A program made the translations under genes and the position numbers. From DATFVA01 sp963832715 (GTDB lineage: Bacteria; Bacteroidota; Ignavibacteria; Ignavibacteriales; Ignavibacteriaceae), in NCBI GenBank assembly GCA_963832715.1, contig CAWHVB010000008.1:62001-126000 (forward strand): a stretch of 64,000 nucleotides of DNA. Direction: 5' to 3'. Under the pieces are notes generated by a model. The model was given only the letters and a program-made list of their open reading frames with translations, made no database searches and was not told the DNA's origin. How positions within the stretch are numbered: position 1 is the stretch's first letter; every line of letters begins with the position of its first letter. This document shows, one piece after another, positions 55,917 to 64,000 of this stretch.

Positions 55917-56457
55917 AATTTTACCCTATTAAATTTGTCCATTTGTTTTTGTACTAATAAAACAATTTATGTGCCATTTTAGAATAAGAAATGGTAGAAG
56001 GAATTACTGATATGTAAATATGGACACAATATTAATTATTGTCAAGTAAAAATTTACTTTAACGAACATTGCATAATTATTTAGGAAATGAGGATTTAAC
56101 TAATGCATGATAGATTAGGTGACAATAACACGGTTAAATGTATTAAGATCCAAAAATCCTAGGAGTATTATTTTAAGTGATTAAATGGAGGATAATTGAA
56201 TGATTTTCAATATTGGATACTAGGAAATATACTGAAAGAAAGAGAATGGATATATTTCATGATCACTGAAATAATCTTTGTTTTCTGACATAGTTTGCCG
56301 TTTATTCATACAAATTCCTAACGCCGCTTCCGCTTGCCACCCGAAATATACTGGTGGATGCTAATGTTCTACTTGTAAGTTCATATAAACAATCATTATA
56401 AACCTTCGGTTCATTACTGACAGTGCAAATAAAACCAAAATCTTCTCTCCCCAAATT
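55917..56457. other. Gene-free AT-rich stretch
   Basis: 541 bases at the right edge of the AT-rich island. I see no gene, tRNA or clear repeat. GC rises again at about 56310. Confidence 0.4.
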
Positions 56458-58610
56458 TTATTTGAGAAGTATCATTTTCTTCGTCTGAATAAAATCTCCT
56501 GCCTGCCCGCCGGTAGGCGTGGTCCTTATTTGATAGAAATATATTCCGCTGGGTAAATCTTTGGCATTCCAGGTTAATTCATAAGTACCCGCCGGCTTCT
56601 CCTCGCTTACAAGAGTTTCAATTTCTTTCCCCAGTATATCATAAATTCTGATCTCGACATTTGATACTTTCGGAATGCTGTATTTTATTTTTGTATCAGG
56701 ATTAAAGGGATTTGGATAATTCTGTGAAAGATATGCTTCTTCGGGGTAATTGACTGGTTTATCATCACTTATAAAAGTAATTCCGCCGTTAGTCGTCTTT
56801 AAGATCGTTCCTCCATTACCAACGGCCCACCCTGTTTCTTGTCCAACAAATGTAATACTACTAAGTTCATTTAGTGTTCCACTCTGTTCCTGGTACCAAT
56901 TCAGACCTCCATCTGATGTAGTTAATAATTTGCCGTTATCTCCTGCGGCCCATCCTATATAAGGAGTAGTAAAATACACTGATTCAAGAGAAACATATTC
57001 ATTTATATTTGTAGTGCCCGGGATCCAGTCACTTCCGCCGTTTGTGGTAGTTAGGATTAAAGGGCCGAAATTATAACCTGCCGCCCAGCCCAGATCTGAG
57101 TTAAGGAAAAAGATATCGTACAATGATAGATTACTTAGATCTAGCTGCTGAATCCAGTTATCTCCGCCATTAGTTGTTTTTAAAATAATGCCTCCCTGTC
57201 CTGACGCCCATCCAGTGCTTGTATCAAGAAAAAAAACATCCTCTAATTTGTGATAGACACCGGAATTTTGATTGAACCAGGTTTCTCCTCCATCCGATGT
57301 TTTTATAATTACACCATTTTCCCCTACAGACCAGCCTGAATAATTATTACAAAAGAAAATTGAATTCAGATTTTCAGTTGTTCCGGAATTTTTAGGCACC
57401 CAATTTATTCCGCCATCAATTGTCTTCAATATTGTTCCTTCATTCCCTGCAACCCATCCCATATCCTTATTGATAAATATCAGGGATAAGAGATAATACT
57501 CACTGGTATTACTTACCTGGGGATTCCAATCTACCCCGCCATTTGTAGTTTTATAAATTTTACCGGGAATTCCTGCCACCCAGCCGATACCTGAATCAAT
57601 AAAGCAAACAGACTCCCATTTCCAGGTGACGCCCTGAGATTGAGCGTCCCAATTAGCCCCGCCATTCGTTGTTTTAAGCATCACACCATTTTCACCTACA
57701 GCATATCCTGCATTTTCATTTATAAAAGAAACAGAGTTCAAATTCTTTGAAGTTACATGAGATTGACGAGCCCAGCTTTCACCCCCATTAGTGGTTTTGA
57801 GAATTAATTGAGGGGTAATATCCTCATAGCCTACACACCATCCGGTATTAGCATCAATAAAATTAATGGAGTATAAATAACCTCCATTATAAATAGCCTG
57901 TGTAAACCAGGATGACCCGCCATCCGTAAGTTTTAAATATAGAAGTAATGCCGGAGGCCCAGCCAGTCAGTGAATCAACAAAACAAAGTGAAAAAATAGA
58001 CCAGTTTAAACCCGGCTAGATATGGCTGCCAATTTTCACCTCCATCAGTAGTAGAAAGTATTGCCCCGCCTGCAGTCCACCCCTTATACTGATCTATAAA
58101 AAAAACCGAATATAGAGGTTCGGAGGTATTACTTGACTTGGATTCCCAGCTAAGACCCCCGTTTGTTGTTTTATAAACCTTACCTGTGTCTCCGACAACC
58201 CAACCAACATTAGCATCCACAAAAAATATAGAGTTAAGATTAGTAGAAATATCACTTACAAGTAAATTCCAATTACTCCCTCCATTTGTAGTTTTTAGGA
58301 TCAAACCCCGACTACCAGATACCCACCCGGTGTCTTTGTTCAAGAAATAAGATGAATACAAGCTTCTGGAAATTCCGCTCGATTGTAAAATCCAGTCAGA
58401 ACCATTGGTAGTATGAAGAATTGTTCCTGCGCTTCCTACAGCCCAGCCTACATTTTGATCAACAATAGATACATTATAGAGCGAATTGCCGGTCGGTTTG
58501 GGATTCTGCCAGAACCATCCGCCTTGGCTTGCCGGCGGCGGGACAGGTTGTGCAAAACATATTTGTGTTAAAAATAAGGTAAGTAATGTCCCATTTACTA
58601 AAAATTTCAT
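56458..58610 (-). pseudogene. Secreted YCF48-repeat protein with T9SS tail, frameshifted
   Basis: N-terminal piece 57975-58610: signal peptide (LLTLFLTQICFA) and YCF48-like repeats (VGWAVGSAGTILHTTNG). C-terminal piece 56458-57741: about seven more repeats of the form GWAxGxxGxIxKTTNGGxxW and a type IX sorting domain (YLSQNYPNPFNPDTKIKYSIP). The 233 bases between read as further repeats in other frames (e.g. SIYFLTLFCFVDSLTGW). Net length is not a multiple of three. If corrected, about 717 residues of beta-propeller-like repeats. Binding partner unknown. Confidence 0.75.
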
Positions 58611-58701
58611 CCTATCCTCCCATAGATACCTCCAAAATTACCTGCTTGATCCACCTTTGTCAAGAAAACTGCTCTTCAAGGTTGCTTAGTTTTATTCTCC
58701 T

Positions 58702-61700
58702 TCAGTTTTTTTTTACTGGAACAAAATCTGTTCTGCTGTATTTCTCCTGTAATTTCCTTCTGATATTTATAAGATTGTTTATTCTTATTTGAAGTTCTTT
58801 TGTATCGAATGGTTTTGTAAGATAGTCATCAGCACCGGTTTCAAGTCCCTCAAGCCTGCTCTGCTGCTCTGATTTTGCTGTGAGCAGAATTATCGGTATA
58901 TGGCTGGTTTTTTCGACATTTTTAAGTCTTCTGGTGAGTTCATTGCCGTCCATCTTCGGCATCATTATGTCACTGATAATAAAATCGGGAATAATCTGCT
59001 CTGCTTTTCGTAACTCCCTGTTCTCCGTTTTGTGCTTCTTCAATTTGAAACTTAATACCCAGGGAATCTTTTATAAATTCTCTTACATCTGTATTATCTT
59101 CCACTACAAGAACTATGTTTTTATCCTCATCAGTTACATGTGTTTCATTAACCTCTTCTACTGCTACTGGGATAAAATCTTGTTTATTCTGCTGCAAGTC
59201 CGATTTTTCACAGGTTCTTCTGCTTTAACTATTTCTTCATCTTTAAGATGTTTCAGGCCAGAAGGCAGTTCAATTGTAAATTCCGTCCAGCTTGTCCCGC
59301 CTTGTCTGGATCTCCAATTTGCTGTCGGCTGAAATTGATCCGTGATGAAAGTTCAACTAGCTCTTTTGTTAGTGCTAAACCAATCCCTGTTCCCTCGTGT
59401 TCTCTTGTCTGTGAACTGTCAACCTGGTAGAACCTGTCAAATAGTTTTGGTAATTCTTCTTCAGATATTCCGATACCGGTATCTTTTACCCTTATTTTCA
59501 CAACTTATAATTGTAATTTCGACCGATGGGAGAATCTTATTAAAATACAGATAAGAACTAACAGTAGAAGATTCCTTCAGAGATGACTGAACCAGGTTGC
59601 GTTACTTTGACAGAAACTGTTATTTGTCCTCCATTCGGTGTGAACTTAAATGCGTTAGAAATCAGATTTGTCAATATTTTTGTCATCTTCTCTTTATCAA
59701 AGTACAGTTCAATCTGTTCTTTTTCAGAAATTACCTTAAGCGCTATATCTTTCCTTTCTGCTGCCGACTCAAATGACATAGTTATTCCTTTAATAAAAGA
59801 AACTATATTATCCTTTGATGCATTAAGCTCAAGCTTACCCGCTTCAATCTTAGAAAGATCGAGAAGCTGATTTATCAGAGCTAATAACCTATTTGCATTT
59901 CTTTTTATTGCTCCTGCTTGTTTGGTAGGTTTTTCACGTTGGCGCCTCTGTTATTATATTTTCTACTTGGACCCTAATATTAATGTGAGCGGTGTTCTGA
60001 ACTCGTGTGAGATATTTGCAAAGAAACGGGATTTCATTCTGTCTGTTTCTTCTCTCTCCATTAATTTTACTTCATCCAGCTTCACCTGGTTTTTTAATTG
60101 TGTTCTGTTTAATTCGTATCGCCTAAGACTATACAGAACAAAAAGACCAAACAAAATATAAATTGTATAAGCCCACCACGTTGCCCAGAAGGGTGGAGGA
60201 ATAATAATTTTTAATGATGCACCTTGCTCATTCCATACACCATCGAGGTTGCACGTTTTTACTCTGAAGGTATATTCACCCGCATCAAGGTTTGTGTATA
60301 CAGCATTCCTCTGTGTTCGGGTATCTATCCAGTCTTTATCAAAACCTTCAAGCTTGTATTTGTACAGGTTCTTTGATGGATCGCCGTAATGCAGACCCAC
60401 ATAGTCAAAACGGAGGTCATTTTCATTATATGAAAGGTCAAGTTCATCTAAATCAGGAATAAACCCATCAAATTTTAATTTCTTATCCGGTTCATTGAAA
60501 AGGGAAACATTACTGATTACCACCTGCGGAGGTACCGGATCATCTTTTATGCTGTCAGGGTTAAACATTATAAACCCGTCATAAGTACCGAAAAGCATTT
60601 CGCCGGTTGAGGTTTTAAATGCACTATTCGCCCGATATCTGTTTCCATCAAAATTTACAGTAATGAAATAGTTTTTAATATGGTGAGATTGAATATTAAA
60701 CTTGGATAATCCGTTGGCTGTTCCAATCCAAAGATTGCCTGAATCATCTTCTAGTATAGATTCTACTAAATTATTGGCCAGGCCGTCTTTTTCGGTAATA
60801 TTATATACAGAAATTTCTCTTTTTCTGTCAAACAAATGAAGACCGCTGTCATAAGTTCCAATACAGAGTTTCTCTTTTATATCTTCATAAATCAGGAGTA
60901 CAGTTGGAATCGAACTCTCTTTTGTTAAAAAAAATGATTTAAAAGTACCATCAACGGAATTGAACTTATTAAGACCACCTGTATTTGTCTCAATCCAAAA
61001 TGTACCTTTTCTATCTTTAAATATCTGAAAAACTTTATTACTGCTTATACTTTTTTTATTCTTTGGATCGTGGACATATCTAATAAATATTACGGAACTT
61101 TTATCAAATTTATTTAGTCCGCCAAAGGTTCCTAACCAAAGAATATCTTTTCTGTCCGGCAGGATATACGTTATCGCATTATTGCTGATTGTTGTGGAAT
61201 CATACGGATCGTTTGAGTAAAATTTAAATTTTCCATCAGAACGGTTAAACTTTCCTAAACCTCTGTTATTAGCTCCAAACCATATTGTGTTGGAGTTTTC
61301 AATGTATAAAGCATAAGTACCATTATTTTCAGGATCGAACTTATAATGATTAAATTTATCAGCAAAGCGATTAAAACTATAAAGCTCTTCGTCAGCTGTG
61401 AACCAGATAACTCCTGACGGATTTTCCGAGATACTGTAAACAGAGTTAAAATTATCCCTTTTGGGATTCACAGGATCATAAGTATAGCGTTTAATTTTTT
61501 GTTTTTTAGGATCCCACTTATTCAATCCTGCAAGCCAAGTCCCCACCCAAATAATTCCTGATTGATCTTTGCAGATGGAATTAACATAGTTACCACTAAG
61601 ACTATATTGCTTATTGGTGTCGGATTTATACATTTTGAATTGCTCATTCTCCGGGTTGAAACAAACCAATCCCTGATTACACTCGTTAGACCAGAAACCA

Positions 61701-62578
61701 CCACCCCATATAAATCCTCGCTCATCTTCTACTAATGGTCCAATATCATTTTCCTTCGTATACTGAAGTGAGGGTTTTGGTTGATAATACTTGATTGTAT
61801 TTAGCAGTGAATTAAACTTTGCTAATCCCTTTGAATGTCCTATCCAGATAATTCCATCAGCAGCCTGAAAAAATGAATTTATATTGCCAAGTTCTGAGTC
61901 CATTTTGAATTCAGCCTTCATTTTTAGGGTTTCTTTTTCAGGATCATAAATCATTATCTTGTTCTTGATTCCCACATAAAGATTTCCCGTCTGTGTGTCT
62001 TCAATAAGTGCCCTCACGATAATTTGTGAGTAGTAAATCCGCTTGAAGCTTCCGGTTAGACAGTCAAATAATTCCAGCGAATTATTTGTACCAATAAACA
62101 GCCTTCCTTCTTTATCTTCATATATAGTCCGAACAGACTTTGAAGTCACATTTGTCGAACCATCGGCATTATAAATATATCTTTTAAATGTCTCGTTACT
62201 GCGGTCAAACTTATTCAGCCCGATGAGCGTTCCTACCCAGAGCGTTCCGGTGTGGTCCTCATAAATTTTAATTATCTGCCCACTGCTTATACTTTGAGAA
62301 TCATCCCGTTCAGGTTTATATACTTTCATATTATAGCCGTCATATCTTACCAATCCATTCTGTGTACCAAACCACATATAGCCAAGATGGTCCTGAAGTA
62401 TACATCGTACGCTGTTCTCCGGTAAGCCGTCTGCTATGGTAAGGTGCTCAAAGACAGGCTCGGGCCAGTTCGTGGTTTTATCTTTGCTTTGCGGAAGAAT
62501 GTCAGCAATGAGGAGAAAAAATATAACAGGCAAAAAACAAAAGAAAAAAAGAATTCTATAGTTAGGTCTTTTATACAT
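58702..62578 (-). pseudogene. Hybrid two-component sensor (HTCS-like), broken in several places
   Basis: N-terminal 871 codons are intact (59963-62578): signal/TM, about a dozen two-component propeller repeats (DHLGYMWFGTQNGLVRYDG type), a Y_Y_Y domain (EGFDKDWIDTRTQRNAVYTNLDAGEYTFRV), a TM helix (WWAYTIYILFGLFVLYSL), and the H-box FFANISHEFRTPLTLILG. Past this the frame breaks. Pieces with the N-box (LTNLISNAFKFTPNGG), G-boxes (DTGIGISEEEL, GTGIGLAL) and a receiver (IVLVVEDN, FIISDIMMPKMDG, LTAK, KPF) follow in different frames. A palindromic element sits inside the ATPase domain. No AraC-type output domain follows. Confidence 0.8.
59510..59586. repeat. Palindromic insertion element in the kinase ATPase domain
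   Basis: GTAATTTCGACCGATGGGAG at one end, and AGAAGATTCC...GATGAC at the other, form an inverted pair. The same GTCATTTCGACCGAAGGGAG unit stands at 63743. It separates ...TVSVKVTQPG from KIRVKDTGIGI, which should be continuous in the ATPase domain. Confidence 0.6.
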
Positions 62579-62817
62579 TTAAAAATGGTTTAATGGGTGG
62601 TGTAATGTGGAAGTTGTAATAATTTATTATCAAATGCAAATATATCTTGCCAGCCGGGTGTCTTGCCGCGTATAATGGTGCCCATACATAAGCTAGTCTT
62701 CGTAATTAGGCCCCCGTTTTGCCAGGAATACAATGATCTGGATCCTCAAAAACAGTCAATTTTCTTCGCTTAATAAAAGCTTCAAAATCGAGCAAAATAC
62801 GGCATAAATACAGAGTG

Positions 62818-62869
62818 AATACGCTCTGAATACGCTGTCAATACGCTTTGATTACGTAGTGAATACGCT
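62818..62869 (+). repeat. Five 11-bp iterons (AATACGCT) before a gene
   Basis: AATACGCT starts at 62818, 62829, 62840, (ATTACGTA) 62851 and 62862, exactly 11 bases apart. They abut the promoter of the downstream gene. The rest of 62579-62817 has no gene. Confidence 0.85.
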
Positions 62870-62899
62870 TGAAAATTAATCTAAATAAATGTATATTTA
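62869..62899 (+). promoter_or_regulatory. Promoter of the DUF6266-like gene
   Basis: TTG at 62869-62871 and TATATTTA at 62892-62899, 20 bases apart, resembling the TTG/TAnnTTTG form. The last iteron overlaps the TTG. Confidence 0.45.
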
Positions 62900-62922
62900 A
62901 GCGTTCATTTTATGGAGGATTT

Positions 62923-63579
62923 ATGGCGTTAGTAAATAATTCTGTTCTTGGCGAAATTTCGGGGAAAATCGGCAATATAGTTTTACGGCAGGTGTACGGT
63001 AAGACAGTCGCGTATGAACGGCCTCCGCATTATAAAGCTGCTAAAACCCCTGCTGCCAGGAAAACAAGAAACAGTTTCGGGAGCGCTGTTAAATTGGCTA
63101 AGGTACTTATCGCTGATACAAAATTGAATGAGACCTGGGCTTCTGCAAAGATCCAGGGAGTAAATTCCAATCAGAGAATTATCAAACAGAATATAAAACT
63201 CTTTGATGGCCGTTTGTTAACAACCCGGAATAAAATAACTCCTGAGGGACTGTTCCTTAAAGTTGATTCTGCTTCATTTCAAAATCAGACTCTTCACTTA
63301 ACTTTGAATTGTCCTGCTGAAAATAATCTTAAATTTCCGGCTGATTTATTTATACTCTATTACTTCGAAAAAGCAGATAAATCCATGCTTTTAACCCGGA
63401 CAACCGTTTCCCAAGGTATTTCCGGGGGAATCTACGAGCTGGATATTAATCCCGGCAAATATATAGGACGGTTATTGAAGGAAGAGCCTCAGGCTTTATT
63501 GCTCATCGCTCTTGTAAGCGAATCTGTCAGTAAAAAGAAACCTTACTGGACAACCACTGAAGCCGTAAGGTTATCCTGA
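62923..63579 (+). CDS. DUF6266-like hypothetical protein
   Basis: 218 residues from ATG 62923, preceded by TGGAGGATT at ideal spacing; an upstream in-frame ATG at 62869 falls in the iterons and is not used. The N-terminus NNSVLGEISGKIGNIVLRQVYGKTVAYERP with basic SRP-like RKTRNSFG resembles DUF6266 proteins, which are common in Bacteroidetes and of unknown function. C-terminal part is beta-rich. Controlled by the iterons upstream, if they are regulatory. Confidence 0.6.
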   Translation: MALVNNSVLGEISGKIGNIVLRQVYGKTVAYERPPHYKAAKTPAARKTRNSFGSAVKLAKVLIADTKLNETWASAKIQGVNSNQRIIKQNIKLFDGRLLTTRNKITPEGLFLKVDSASFQNQTLHLTLNCPAENNLKFPADLFILYYFEKADKSMLLTRTTVSQGISGGIYELDINPGKYIGRLLKEEPQALLLIALVSESVSKKKPYWTTTEAVRLS

Positions 63580-63742
63580 TAACTCATCCCGGAATTAAAT
63601 TGAAGGGTTGAAAATGTTTAAGGTGAAGCAGACTGCCTGGACGCATTTATATAAGAACAACTCAGAACTATGCACGCCTTTAAAGTAATGACAGCCTGAT
63701 GCTGCTGATCGATTAGACCAGGGGTTGACTAAAAAGTAATAT

Positions 63743-63840
63743 TGTCATTTCGACCGAAGGGAGAAATCTTTCAATCTATTAAAGTCTATCGGTCGAAAAC
63801 CAGCCTGCCTGACGGTAAAGGCAGGCTGGCTTCCTCAAAA
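63743..63840. repeat. Dispersed palindromic intergenic element
   Basis: GTCATTTCGACCGAAGGGAG followed by a CAGCCTGCC ... GGCAGGCTG hairpin. Second copy of the family found in the sensor kinase gene. The rest of 63580-63867 shows no gene. Confidence 0.6.
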
Positions 63841-63867
63841 TGATTTAACTTTCTTTTTGACAGCCCC

Positions 63868-64000
63868 TTATTTAAGGAATAACATTTTCTTGCTTGAAGA
63901 AAATCCGGATGTTTGGATAGTATAAATGTAAATACCTGATGGAAGATCAGAAGCATTAAAGTTTATGCTGTAATATCCGGCCTTCTGATTCTGATTTAAT
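63868..64000 (-). CDS. C-terminal end of a T9SS-secreted protein
   Basis: The minus-strand frame runs off the window edge and stops at 63868. It reads NQNQKAGYYSINFNASDLPS, then GIYIYTIQTSG and KKMLFLK, the last ~43 residues of a type A type IX secretion sorting domain. The upstream part of the gene lies outside. Confidence 0.8.
   Translation of the reverse strand, partial: LNQNQKAGYYSINFNASDLPSGIYIYTIQTSGFSSSKKMLFLK

Overview
The window looks like a chromosomal segment of an Ignavibacteria/Melioribacter-type member of the Bacteroidetes–Chlorobi group. The support is: several secreted proteins end in a type IX secretion (Por) sorting domain with an NYPNPFNP-like motif; promoters resemble the Bacteroidetes TTG–N17-20–TAnnTTTG form; and there is an anaerobic four-subunit 2-oxoacid:ferredoxin oxidoreductase. 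The assignment is inference; no rRNA marker is present.

Layout. 1-5.4 kb: 3' part of recG, then an operon of two ATP-grasp ligases, a GNAT acetyltransferase and a lysine 2,3-aminomutase-type radical SAM enzyme. 5.4-7.9 kb (minus): thioredoxin-like protein, NAD kinase, DUF1844, glycosyltransferase. 8.1-16.5 kb: exopolysaccharide cluster (flippase, glycosyltransferases, methyltransferase-like proteins, polyprenyl glycosylphosphotransferase), with two genes broken by single-base frameshifts. 17.0-17.7 kb: seven-copy, ~94-bp array of palindromic units. 17.8-28 kb: envelope protein with TSP3 and SPOR domains, cupredoxin with T9SS tail, bacterioferritin, rpsT, queE-queD-truA, uvrB, a CcmE-like OB protein, DUF423, methyltransferase, rlpA. 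28.6-33.6 kb: a 1662-residue bacterial alpha-2-macroglobulin with an intact thioester motif. 34.9-37.9 kb: 2-oxoacid:ferredoxin oxidoreductase operon, flanked on both sides by more than 1 kb of mosaic palindromic repeats. 39.5-42.3 kb: two paralogous RRM proteins with similar leaders around a predicted flavin-type TIM-barrel protein. 42.8 kb: initiator tRNA followed by two tandem 5'-half copies.

43-56 kb is an AT-rich accessory island. Its core is a co-directional minus-strand operon (53330 to 45280): NurA-like nuclease, HerA-like ATPase, GHKL/HSP90-like ATPase, a 4-TM coiled-coil protein, a DGQHR (DndB-like) protein and a radical SAM protein. Spacing is a few bases or overlapping. I do not recognise this six-gene set as a named defence system; it resembles a DNA-modification or DNA-processing defence module. 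Five of the six genes carry frameshifts or stops, so this copy is probably decaying. An IS21-type remnant and a tRNA-like/GIY-YIG remnant lie at its edges.

56.5-64 kb: a broken YCF48-repeat secreted protein, a hybrid two-component sensor broken several times (one break is a palindromic element inside the ATPase domain), a DUF6266-like gene preceded by five exact 11-bp iterons, and the 3' end of another T9SS-secreted gene. Frameshifts fall only in accessory genes while housekeeping genes are intact. This favours real decay, but raw-read support would be needed to exclude assembly error.
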